Source: Microcaldota archaeon (GTDB taxonomy: Archaea; Micrarchaeota; Micrarchaeia; Micrarchaeales; CABMGC01). From it: a DNA stretch of 38,454 nucleotides. Positions 6,042-13,442 of the stretch are shown piece after piece. Both the position numbers and the translations under genes were made by a program. Under the pieces are notes generated by a model that worked only from the letters and a program-made list of their open reading frames with translations, was not told where the DNA came from and made no database searches. The stretch spans positions 1 to 38,454 of the forward strand of contig JAGDYD010000017.1 in assembly GCA_023256515.1 (NCBI GenBank), given 5' to 3'. Numbering within the stretch: position 1 is the first letter of the stretch; every line of letters begins with the position of its first letter.

Positions 6042-7064
6042 CTACTTCTCTCTCACATATAGCTCTTCTATAGCACTTATCAGTATATCTTTATATTCAT
6101 TGTTTGGCAACTGGTCGCTAAACTCTTTTACCTTCTCTTCAGCAGATTGGCCGTATCTCTTTGCAACCTCCTTTGCATAGCCTATGCCATCATATTTTTC
6201 TATAAGCCCTCTAAGATAATCAATCTCATCTTTTGTCTTGTCTTTCCTATCCTTTGCGTATATTGCATCTATTTTCTCTTTCTCTTCATTTGTTGCGTTT
6301 CTATATGTATGCAATATTATCAAAGTAACCTTTCCTTCATAGAGGTCTCCAAAATTCTTTTTGCCAAACTTCTTTTCATCTCCAACCATATCTAATATAT
6401 CATCTGTAATCTGGAAGGCTATTCCTGCATCTTTGCCTATGCTTTTCAATTTTTCTAGTACATTATCGTTTTGATTTGCTGCTATAGCTCCTATCTGCAA
6501 TGGTCCATATACTGTATAATAGCATGTTTTGCTGTCTGCTATCCTATAATATAAGCTCTCATCGACTCCTGCGAGCTTTTTTGTATGGTGTATAAATTCA
6601 TTTTCAATATGCTGGCCTACTACAGTATATTCTAGCATATCATAAAATTTTTCATACATTCTTTTTCCTTTCTGCGGGCCATACTTTATTGTATAATCAT
6701 GAAGCATTCTCCACATTGCCATATGGCCAAGGTTGCTTGCATTCATAGCATGTATCCAGCCATATAGTTTTTGTATTGCTGGCTTCCCTCTCCTTAGATC
6801 AGAGTCATCTTCACAATCATCTTGCATTAGTATCCAGTCTTCAGAAAGCTGCTGTGCTGCTGCAGGTAGCATTAGCTCATCTAAGCTTGCTCCAAAAAGC
6901 TGGCCGCTTAAAAGCACAAGGCCAGGCCTCCTATAGCTGCCTTGCCTATCTATATAATCCCTAGCTATCTGGTAAAAGCTCTTTGGCTCTTTAATTGGCA
7001 CATAATTGCAGATTGTAGAATATATGCTCTGCCTATGCTTTTCTATATACTCTTTAAAGTTCAT
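6042..7064 (-). CDS. Polyprenyl diphosphate synthase (probably geranylgeranyl diphosphate synthase)
   Basis: This trans-prenyltransferase extends allylic diphosphates with isopentenyl diphosphate and would supply the C20 chains of archaeal ether lipids. The first Asp-rich motif is DDCED at residues 82-86, followed by DLRRGKP at 89-95. The second is DDILD at 221-225, followed by GKKNFGDLYEGKVTLI, the lysine-rich product-side segment. The length of 340 residues is usual. The residue five positions before the first motif is Trp77; a bulky aromatic there usually limits the chain to C15-C20, so a GGPP/FPP product is likely. The gene starts about 19 bases after the DNA glycosylase gene on the same strand and is last in the spt5 unit. 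Catalytic class is firm; product length is inferred. Confidence 0.92.
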   Translation of the reverse strand: MNFKEYIEKHRQSIYSTICNYVPIKEPKSFYQIARDYIDRQGSYRRPGLVLLSGQLFGASLDELMLPAAAQQLSEDWILMQDDCEDDSDLRRGKPAIQKLYGWIHAMNASNLGHMAMWRMLHDYTIKYGPQKGKRMYEKFYDMLEYTVVGQHIENEFIHHTKKLAGVDESLYYRIADSKTCYYTVYGPLQIGAIAANQNDNVLEKLKSIGKDAGIAFQITDDILDMVGDEKKFGKKNFGDLYEGKVTLIILHTYRNATNEEKEKIDAIYAKDRKDKTKDEIDYLRGLIEKYDGIGYAKEVAKRYGQSAEEKVKEFSDQLPNNEYKDILISAIEELYVREK

Positions 7065-7083
7065 AAAATCAACATTATAGATA

Positions 7084-7758
7084 CTATCTAGCTATTTTTA
7101 TCTTTTTTGATCCATACAGGCAAATGCCTCTTATTGGACATTGAGTGCATAGGGGTTCTTTTTTGCAGTAATTCTTTGCAAGCTCTACAAATTGTGCATG
7201 GAAATCCTTATATAATTCTAGCTCTGGCTTTAAGCTCTTTTCAAAATAAGATTTAAGCTCGTCATAATTAATATCATCATTTATTCCATAAATCCTACTC
7301 ATTATCCTCTTTGTATACGCGTCTATTACAAAAGTTGGCTTTTCTGCTGCATACAATATTATAGAATCTGCCGTTTCTTTTCCTATGCCATTTAAGCTTA
7401 GCAATTCTTCGCGCAGCTCATCTTTGCTTTTATTGAAAAAAGAATCTAAAGAACCATATTTGTCTTTTATATATTTGAAAAGATTTCTTAGCCTATATGC
7501 CTTTTGTTTGTAGAAGCCGCTGGGCTTTATTGCTTCCTCTATTTCTTTCAAGCTAGAATTTGCTATTTTTTCTTCAGAAAGCAAGCCCTTTTCCTTTAGC
7601 CTCTTTATTGCTTTTTCTACATTTTTCCATGCAGTATTCTGTGTAAGTATAGCCCCTACAACTATCTCTGTCTTTGTTTCGCCAGGCCACCAATTCAAAA
7701 ATCCAAAATGTGATCTAAGCCTTCTATAAAGCTCTTTTAGCCCTGGCCCATTCTTCAA
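7084..7758 (-). CDS. HhH-GPD DNA glycosylase with 4Fe-4S cluster (Nth/MagIII-like)
   Basis: This is a base-excision repair glycosylase. From the TTG start at 7758 (224 residues) the helix-hairpin-helix reads LNGIGKETADSI (about residues 121-132) and the catalytic Asp is D145 in VIDAYTKRI. A C-terminal iron-sulfur loop uses Cys197, 203, 206 and 212 (C-x5-C-x2-C-x5-C). The position of the Schiff-base lysine of endonuclease III is Glu127 here, as in monofunctional relatives such as MagIII. The protein probably removes alkylated or otherwise damaged bases without lyase activity. The frame is open to an ATG at 7839, but that would overlap uL11 by 85 bases. The TTG overlaps the uL11 stop as TTGA, so I prefer it. 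Confidence 0.88.
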   Translation of the reverse strand: MKNGPGLKELYRRLRSHFGFLNWWPGETKTEIVVGAILTQNTAWKNVEKAIKRLKEKGLLSEEKIANSSLKEIEEAIKPSGFYKQKAYRLRNLFKYIKDKYGSLDSFFNKSKDELREELLSLNGIGKETADSIILYAAEKPTFVIDAYTKRIMSRIYGINDDINYDELKSYFEKSLKPELELYKDFHAQFVELAKNYCKKEPLCTQCPIRGICLYGSKKIKIAR

Positions 7759-8222
7759 AGCTTTATCTCTCCAGAGTTTATTTTTGCTATTATCTCTTTT
7801 GGATCCTTTCCTTCGCATGTTATATTCATACTTTTGCATGTTCCAAGCACTTGCTTTACTTTTTCAGCAAAACTCTTCCCATATAGCATGCTTTCCTTCG
7901 CTTTGGCTATCTTCTTTACTTGCTCCAATGTTATGTTGCCAGCTACTTCATCTTTGCTTTTTGCCCCGTGCTGTATGCCCAATTCCTTTAAAATAAGCGC
8001 GCTTGTTTGAGGAGAGCCGACTTCTACTCTGTAATTCTTAGTTGCCGGATCTACAATAACCTTTACAGGCACTTTTATGCCTTCAAATGATTTTGTTTTT
8101 TGGTTTATTTCATCAACTATCTTTGCAATGTTTACCCCCAAAGGGCCTAGTGCAGGTCCAAATGGTGGCCCTCCTGTGGCTTTTCCTCCTTCAATCAATC
8201 CATTAATTACAACTTCAGCCAT
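7755..8222 (-). CDS. rpl11: 50S ribosomal protein uL11
   Basis: The 155-residue product has the hallmark N-terminal loop 'GGKATGGPPFGPALGPLG' (residues 12-29) and the C-terminal RNA-binding domain 'LEQVKKIAKAK'. It binds the GTPase-associated region of 23S rRNA and forms the base of the stalk. The ATG at 8222 is preceded by AGGTG with a TTTTT spacer. It follows spt5 by 15 bases, as in most Archaea. uL1, uL10 and uL12, which normally come next, are absent here and lie at 14847-16651 on the other strand. Confidence 0.97.
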   Translation of the reverse strand: MAEVVINGLIEGGKATGGPPFGPALGPLGVNIAKIVDEINQKTKSFEGIKVPVKVIVDPATKNYRVEVGSPQTSALILKELGIQHGAKSKDEVAGNITLEQVKKIAKAKESMLYGKSFAEKVKQVLGTCKSMNITCEGKDPKEIIAKINSGEIKL

Positions 8223-8237
8223 AAAAACACCTAAACA

Positions 8238-8681
8238 TCAAGCATTTGCTTTCTCTACCACTCTAGCCGTATTTGATTTTGTTGTAACTGGTATTGGCAC
8301 AGCAACATCCATAAGCTCTACTGTTATCTCATCTTTTGTCTGATCAATCTTTATAACCTTTGCTTTGTAGCCTTTGAAAGGTCCTGAAAGGAATTCGACT
8401 ATATCATTAACACTTATCTCTTGTGCACTCTTCTTGGTCTCTAGCATAGCATTTAGCTCAGCCTCGCTTAGAGGCTTTGGAAGCATTCCCTTTACATGAG
8501 GCTCATTCATTATCAAATCCCTGCATGCAACCTCATTCTCAGCCTCTACTATAATGTAGCCTCTCATTCCTTCTACAAGCACTATTGAGTATATGGGCAG
8601 ATTTGTCTTCATTACCTTGCTTTCTAATATATCTACTGTTATCTTCTCTTGGCTTGATGTAACCCTTATTACAAAATACAT
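8238..8681 (-). CDS. spt5: Transcription elongation factor Spt5
   Basis: The 147-residue product combines an N-terminal NGN domain (about residues 1-85, with 'IYSIVLVEGMRGYIIVEAE') and a C-terminal KOW domain (about 92-145, with 'VNDIVEFLSGPFKGYKAKV'). With Spt4 it clamps RNA polymerase and raises processivity. The length is normal. It heads the minus-strand unit spt5-rpl11-glycosylase-prenyl synthase. A TATA-like element at about 8691-8702 lies upstream. secE, which often precedes spt5 in Archaea, is not present; instead a divergent trm5 gene lies 56 bases away. Confidence 0.95.
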   Translation of the reverse strand: MYFVIRVTSSQEKITVDILESKVMKTNLPIYSIVLVEGMRGYIIVEAENEVACRDLIMNEPHVKGMLPKPLSEAELNAMLETKKSAQEISVNDIVEFLSGPFKGYKAKVIKIDQTKDEITVELMDVAVPIPVTTKSNTARVVEKANA

Positions 8682-8690
8682 AATTCCAAC

Positions 8691-8724
8691 CCGTTATATA
8701 TTTTAAACTTCAATTTTTAAAACT
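8691..8724. promoter_or_regulatory. Divergent promoters for spt5 and trm5
   Basis: The 56-base gap holds TATATATTTTAAAC at about 8694-8707, which on the minus strand gives AAAATATATAAC before spt5. TTTTTAAAACTAT at about 8714-8726 is close to the trm5 ATG at 8738. Both genes would have leaderless or nearly leaderless mRNAs. Confidence 0.4.
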
Positions 8725-8737
8725 ATACTATGATTTT

Positions 8738-9751
8738 ATGAAATGCTTAATCGTAAACAAGGAAAGTGCAGAAAAGGCAAGAAAGTACCTTTTAAGGTAC
8801 GGACTGCTCAAAAAAGGATATAAAGTATTTAGTAAAGAATCTTTTATATATTTTCCTATTTCTGGCATTAGCGAAGAGGTTAAGAGGCTTGCCCAGTTTG
8901 GCACTATTGGAGATGCAAAATTTGAGAAGATAAAGACAAATAAAAATTATAAGGAAGAGCTTGAAAAGATTATAAGCTCAAGCGAAAGCGCATCAAAAGG
9001 CTATGACCTGCTAGGGGATATTGCAATAATAGATGCAGATCCAAAGACAGCAAGAAAAATGGCAAAGCTGCTTTTAGAGTCGAACAAGAACATAAAGACA
9101 GTTCTTAGAAAGGCAAGCGCAGTCAAAGGGCTATATAGAAAGAGGAGCTATGCTTATGTTATGGGGAAGAGGAATTATATAGCCCATTATAAAGAAAATG
9201 GCGCAATATTCGAATTTGATGTTAGGAAAGTTTTCTTTTCGCCAAGGCTTTCTTATGAGAGGCAGAGGATAGCTAGCATGGTTAAAAATGGGGAAAATGT
9301 AATGGTGATGTTTGCAGGGGTTGGCCCTTTTGCAATAGAGATAGCAAAGAAAGCCCCTAAATCGAAAGTCGTTGCAATAGAGTTGAACAAATATGGCTAC
9401 AAATATATGCTGAAGAATATAGAATTGAACAAAGTCAAAAACGTAATACCTATACTCGGCGATGTTAAAAAGATGGCTATTAAATACAAGAACTTTGCAG
9501 ATAGAATTGTGATGCCTTTGCCCAAAGAAGCCCATCATTTCTTGGATAGCGCATACATTGTCGCAAAGAAAAAAGCAATAGTGCATTATTACTCTTTTGT
9601 AGATAAAGAAAAAGAATTTGAAGCAGAGCAGATGATAAAAGAATTTTTTGAAAAATACGGGGCTAAGGTTAAAATAATAAATAAAAGGGTTGTAAGACCT
9701 TATTCCGCAAAAGAGGTAGAGGTTGTGATTGATTTCTCAATAGCAAAATAA
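8738..9751 (+). CDS. trm5: tRNA (guanine-37-N1)-methyltransferase Trm5-like
   Basis: This class I SAM methyltransferase most resembles archaeal Trm5, which makes m1G37 next to the anticodon and prevents frameshifting. Visible parts are an N-terminal domain with 'LLGDIAIIDAD', the family segment 'FDVRKVFFSPRLSYERQRI' (about residues 165-183), a SAM loop 'MFAGVGPFAIEIA' (190-202), the acidic 'VAIELNKYG', and the catalytic-region motif 'MPLPKEAHHFLD' in place of the common 'NLPP' type. The length of 337 residues is usual. It stands alone after a divergent promoter. The related Taw2 (wyosine pathway) is a possible alternative, but the sequence signature favours Trm5. Confidence 0.88.
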   Translation: MKCLIVNKESAEKARKYLLRYGLLKKGYKVFSKESFIYFPISGISEEVKRLAQFGTIGDAKFEKIKTNKNYKEELEKIISSSESASKGYDLLGDIAIIDADPKTARKMAKLLLESNKNIKTVLRKASAVKGLYRKRSYAYVMGKRNYIAHYKENGAIFEFDVRKVFFSPRLSYERQRIASMVKNGENVMVMFAGVGPFAIEIAKKAPKSKVVAIELNKYGYKYMLKNIELNKVKNVIPILGDVKKMAIKYKNFADRIVMPLPKEAHHFLDSAYIVAKKKAIVHYYSFVDKEKEFEAEQMIKEFFEKYGAKVKIINKRVVRPYSAKEVEVVIDFSIAK

Positions 9752-9780
9752 TTTTATATTTAGGTCTCTATGTTTATTGA

Positions 9781-10530
9781 GTGGTCAAATTGAAAGCACA
9801 AAGTGCTGTAGAATTCATGACGACATATGCATGGGCATTCTTAATAATAACCTTGTTTATCTCTATTGTAGTACTTCTTGTTACAATAAAAAATCCACAA
9901 GAATATACTCCATCATCATGCTACATAAGCCCGGAATTGCTATGCACACAATCATTGTTTTCTACTAATTCAACAGCCAGCACATTTGCAATACTTTTCA
10001 TAAATGATCTTGGTGCTCCAATACAGTTCAATAAAACCTCTTTCTATGTTTATTCACCCTATCTAAATACATCTTACCCTGGAAACTGCTTGCCATCTTA
10101 CCTACCTAAAAGGGGCGTTGCCACATGCATATCTAAAATACCCCATAGCTACTCAGTTGGTGTTCAGGTAAATCCAAATTTTGTAGTGCGTTATTCTGTT
10201 TGTCCTCCTCAAGGCATTTGCAGCGCATACCTAAACACAACAGGAGTTGCTTCTGATATAACAGTATTTAGCAAATCTGTCTTTAGCAATGTAACTTTGT
10301 TAACAAATACTGGCTCTGGAAACATCATTCTAGATGGTGTACCATACCAAAGCAATACTGTGCTATTCTTGATAAACAACCTAAAATATAGCATATATGC
10401 ACAGCCTCCACCTGGCAAATCTTTTACAAGCTGGAGTGTATCTAGCGGCATAAATATAGGCAGCACTTCTCAGCAATCCACATTTATATACACCACAACA
10501 AACGGCTATGTTGAAGCAACATTTAGTTAG
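9781..10530 (+). CDS. Exported pilin-like protein with class III signal peptide
   Basis: The 249-residue product starts from GTG and has a type IV-pilin-like signal: a short basic head, a likely cleavage after Ala6 in 'KLKAQSAVEF' with Glu at +5 of the mature protein, and a hydrophobic helix to about residue 36. It would be processed by a prepilin/preflagellin peptidase and assembled into or anchored at the cell surface. The ectodomain is rich in Ser, Thr, Asn and Tyr and has six cysteines in three close pairs, which could form disulfides. The last ~75 residues look like a beta-rich repeat of the surface-protein type ('YSIYAQPPPGKSFTSWSVSSG'), so this is larger than a simple pilin. It is a single gene with no secretion ATPase nearby. 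Confidence 0.75.
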   Translation: MVKLKAQSAVEFMTTYAWAFLIITLFISIVVLLVTIKNPQEYTPSSCYISPELLCTQSLFSTNSTASTFAILFINDLGAPIQFNKTSFYVYSPYLNTSYPGNCLPSYLPKRGVATCISKIPHSYSVGVQVNPNFVVRYSVCPPQGICSAYLNTTGVASDITVFSKSVFSNVTLLTNTGSGNIILDGVPYQSNTVLFLINNLKYSIYAQPPPGKSFTSWSVSSGINIGSTSQQSTFIYTTTNGYVEATFS

Positions 10531-10602
10531 CCAATTATTAGCAAGAGTTAAAAATCTTTTTAGTCAAATAATAATACACTCAACGCTTACTGCGTGTTTT
10601 TT

Positions 10603-11034
10603 ATGGCAAAGAAAGAGTTAGAAAATAAACTAATAGCCGCAATTAGAGTAAGAGGCAGGGTAAATGTAAGAGAGGATATATCAAAAACTCTAGAAAGGCT
10701 AAAGCTAAATAGGGTTAATAATCTCTCTCTTATACTCGGCACAAAATCAAATATAGGTATGATACACAAATGCAATGACTATATAACATATGGAGAGATA
10801 AGCAAGGAACATTTGAAAAAGCTTTTTGAGAAAAAGGGGATACAATTAAAGGAAGAAGATATAGATTCTCTATTCAAATGCTCAAAAACCCCGAAACAGT
10901 TGGGGATAAAATTGCCGATACGCATGAGGCCTCCAAAGCATGGGTATGAGGCAATTAAAAAGAGCTTTTCAATAGGAGGTTCTCTTGGATATAGAGGCAG
11001 CAAAATAAATGAACTTATAGAAAGGATGATCTAA
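10603..11034 (+). CDS. rpl30: 50S ribosomal protein uL30
   Basis: The 143-residue product is the long archaeal form of uL30. The conserved N-terminal domain reads 'AAIRVRGRVNVREDI', and an archaeal extension ends 'IKLPIRMRPPKHGYEAIKK...GGSLGYRG'. I use the ATG at 10603; the in-frame GTG at 10594 lacks support. The preceding 70 bases contain TATA-like sequence (GTTAAAAATC near 10548). The stop codon and the uL15 start share bases as TAATG, so the two are translated as a pair. This is the distal end of the spc ribosomal operon, here detached from uS5 and SecY. Confidence 0.95.
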   Translation: MAKKELENKLIAAIRVRGRVNVREDISKTLERLKLNRVNNLSLILGTKSNIGMIHKCNDYITYGEISKEHLKKLFEKKGIQLKEEDIDSLFKCSKTPKQLGIKLPIRMRPPKHGYEAIKKSFSIGGSLGYRGSKINELIERMI

Positions 11035-11447
11035 TGGTAGTTAGACACGAAAAGAAAAATAGGAAATATCATGGCACAAGAAGCTGGGGTGCTGGAAATA
11101 TTAAAAATAGGAGAGGCGCTGGAGATAGGGGAGGAGTAGGAAGGGGAGGCAGAAAACACAAGTATACTTATCTTGTAGTTTATGAAAAAGATAAAATAGG
11201 AAAGAAAGGTTTCCACCCTTGGAAGAAAAAAGAGCTTATGGAAATAGATCTTTATCAGGTAAACAAGCTTGCTCTAGAAAAAAGCGAAGAAAAGCCCACA
11301 ATCGAATTAAAAGGATATAAAGTATTGGGAGATGGTGAGATCCAGAAGCCTATAATTATAAAAGCAGAAGGCTTTTCAAAGAAGGCTTTAGAAAAGATAA
11401 AGGAAAAAGGAGGCGAAGCCATAATTTTTGGAGAAGAAAAAGCTTAA
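11034..11447 (+). CDS. rpl15: 50S ribosomal protein uL15
   Basis: The 137-residue product has the Gly/Arg/Lys-rich N-terminal tail that threads through the 50S subunit ('SWGAGNIKNRRGAGDRGGVG' at residues 17-36) and the globular C-terminal domain with 'KGYKVLGDGEIQKPIIIKA'. It is translationally coupled to uL30. In many Archaea secY follows; here a glycosyltransferase gene begins 39 bases later. Confidence 0.95.
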   Translation: MVVRHEKKNRKYHGTRSWGAGNIKNRRGAGDRGGVGRGGRKHKYTYLVVYEKDKIGKKGFHPWKKKELMEIDLYQVNKLALEKSEEKPTIELKGYKVLGDGEIQKPIIIKAEGFSKKALEKIKEKGGEAIIFGEEKA

Positions 11448-11486
11448 AATTTGAACTATTATTAGCTAATCAATTAAACTGGTTTC

Positions 11487-12653
11487 ATGGATAAACTGAA
11501 CATTGCTTTCTATTCAGACACTTATCTTCCAGCTGTTGATGGTGTAGTAACCTCTATGCTCAATTTCAAAAAAGAGCTTGAGAGAAGAGGGCATAAGGTG
11601 CTAATAGTTGCAAGCGGGGATCCTAAATACAGCAAAAAACATTCTAATAAGGGTGTGCTTGTTGTTCCTGGAATAAGCTTCAAGCCTTATCCTCAATATA
11701 AGCTTGCATTCTTTCCTTACCATACTGCAATAAACATACAAAAGGAAGATATTGATATATTACATGCGCAAACTCCTTTCTTCATGGGCTTCACAGCTTT
11801 GACAATAGCAAGAATATTAAAGCTGCCTATAGTTGGCTCTTTCCACACATTCATAAACGATAAAAAAGTCTTGGAAACATACTATCCTAAAAATAGATTC
11901 TTAAAGAGCATTACTAGCAAGTACCTTTGGAAGTATACAAAATTCTTTTACAGAAAATGCGACATTACAATAGTTCCAACAAAAACGGTTCAAGAATTTT
12001 TGAATAAGGAAGGCCTTCAAAATATAGAGATAGTGCCAAACAGCGTAGACACTACTAAATTCAATCCAAAAGTGGATGGGAGTTATATAAGGGAGAAGCT
12101 AAAGCTCAAGAAAAAAGTTGTATTGTATGTTGGTCGCATAAGCAAGGAAAAAAGATTGGAGGTTATGCTCAAAGCAGCTAAAATACTTTCCAAGAAGAGG
12201 GACGACATATCTTATCTGATAGTTGGCCATGGCCCTGCATTAGAACAATATAAAGCACTTGTCGCAAAGATGGGCTTGTCAAATGTTGTAAAATTTGCTG
12301 GTTTCGTAAGTGATGAAGAGTTGCCTATGTATTATGCAGCATCAGACATGTTTTGCATGCCTTCCACTTTCGAGACTCAGGGGATAGTAACGTTAGAGGC
12401 AATGGCTTGTGGCAAGCCAGTTGTAGGCGCAGATTATTTAGCTTTAAAGGAAGTAATTAAAAATGGCAAAACTGGTGAAAAGTTCAAACCAGGGGATTAC
12501 CTTTCATGTGCAAGAAAAATAGAAAAGGTTTTAAATAGTTCTGAGAAATATAAAAGAAATGCTGTTGCTTTAGCAAATGAATTTTCAATACCTAAAGCAA
12601 CAGATAAATTATTAGATGTTTATAATAAAGTTTTACAAAAGGCGATTTACTGA
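11487..12653 (+). CDS. GT4-family glycosyltransferase
   Basis: The 388-residue product is a GT-B retaining glycosyltransferase. The N-terminal donor-independent half begins 'IAFYSDTYLPAVDGVVTS' with the usual Gly-rich loop. The C-terminal half has 'VLYVGRISKEKRLEVMLKA' and the nucleotide-sugar EX7E motif FETQGIVTLE (about residues 293-302), followed by 'AMACGKPVVG'. This layout is typical of enzymes that glycosylate lipids such as diacylglycerol or archaeol, or phosphatidylinositol. There is no membrane helix, so it is cytoplasmic or peripheral. It is followed by the coiled-coil and aCPSF2 genes on the same strand. The family is secure; the acceptor is unknown. Confidence 0.9.
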   Translation: MDKLNIAFYSDTYLPAVDGVVTSMLNFKKELERRGHKVLIVASGDPKYSKKHSNKGVLVVPGISFKPYPQYKLAFFPYHTAINIQKEDIDILHAQTPFFMGFTALTIARILKLPIVGSFHTFINDKKVLETYYPKNRFLKSITSKYLWKYTKFFYRKCDITIVPTKTVQEFLNKEGLQNIEIVPNSVDTTKFNPKVDGSYIREKLKLKKKVVLYVGRISKEKRLEVMLKAAKILSKKRDDISYLIVGHGPALEQYKALVAKMGLSNVVKFAGFVSDEELPMYYAASDMFCMPSTFETQGIVTLEAMACGKPVVGADYLALKEVIKNGKTGEKFKPGDYLSCARKIEKVLNSSEKYKRNAVALANEFSIPKATDKLLDVYNKVLQKAIY

Positions 12654-12706
12654 GCAGAGAAGAAAAGATTCAGCATGCAGATGCTAGCAATGAAGGTGCA
12701 AAAAGC

Positions 12707-13432
12707 ATGGAATCAAGCGCAGAGGCTAAAGTAGATGTTAAGGCTAAGCCTAGCCAAATAGAAGAAGCCAAAACGGCCAACGAAAACGCAGAGCCAAAAG
12801 TTTCATCAGAAACAGAAAGCAACGCAGGGAAAGAGAAGCCTTCAGACCCTAGGATAGAAGAGATTAAAAAGAGCATAGAGGAAGAAAGGAAGAAGAGGTT
12901 TGGTATAATAGATGAACTCAAAAAGCTAAGGAAAAGGCTTGGCTTTAAGAAGGCTGAGCAATCTGCTATACTCAAGCTCCTTGAATCTGAAAAGGATGAG
13001 GGCAAGAAAATAGGCTATTTGCTAAGGCTAAAAGAGAAGCTTGAGTTCAAAATAGCTACAGAAGCCTCTACATTAAATGCTGAAAAAGAGCTTATTAGGA
13101 GAATAAACGAAGTGAATGAAGAGCTCGACAAAGCAATAAAGAAGAAGAGGCTCAAAAGGCGTGCAGAAATGCTCTCTGAAGATATAGAAGAGCTAAACAA
13201 ACAGATAGAAGAAAAGGAAAAGCTTGTAAAAGAATCTGAAAAGAAATTAGATGAACTTTATGATAACCTTAGAGGGCTTATGGGCAAGAAGAAGCAGAAG
13301 CCAAAGGAGAGAAGAAGCCCTCCAAAACAGCAAGAGATAAGCCTTGCAGACATAGCTATTATAAAGGATAAGACAAATAAGAGTGGGAATAATTCTAATC
13401 CTGGTCTAAGTGACGATATAGAAAGCAATTAA
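12707..13432 (+). CDS. Coiled-coil protein
   Basis: The 241-residue product has a low-complexity acidic and Ala/Glu/Lys-rich N-terminus (about residues 1-50). A long, almost uninterrupted charged coiled coil follows (about 51-200, with several heptad-like Glu/Lys/Leu stretches such as 'EDIEELNKQIEEKEKLVKE'), then a basic 'KKKQKPKERRSPPK' segment and a Ser/Asn-rich tail. The ATG at 12707 is supported by AAGGTG nine bases upstream. Its stop is only ten bases before the aCPSF2 start, so the two are co-transcribed and may work together. Similar coiled-coil proteins are widespread in Archaea, but I know no established function for this one. Confidence 0.75.
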   Translation: MESSAEAKVDVKAKPSQIEEAKTANENAEPKVSSETESNAGKEKPSDPRIEEIKKSIEEERKKRFGIIDELKKLRKRLGFKKAEQSAILKLLESEKDEGKKIGYLLRLKEKLEFKIATEASTLNAEKELIRRINEVNEELDKAIKKKRLKRRAEMLSEDIEELNKQIEEKEKLVKESEKKLDELYDNLRGLMGKKKQKPKERRSPPKQQEISLADIAIIKDKTNKSGNNSNPGLSDDIESN

Positions 13433-13442
13433 AGGTGTTTTT

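Noticed and set aside
7759-7839. ATG starts at 7839 and 7818 for the DNA glycosylase
   Set aside because: They would overlap uL11 by 85 or 64 bases and add residues before the conserved domain; TTG at 7758 overlaps the uL11 stop in the common stop-start manner.
9131-9586. Minus-strand frame of 151 codons opposite trm5
   Set aside because: It lies wholly within trm5 and its Cys/His/Phe/Tyr-rich translation is typical of antisense reading of A+T-rich codons.
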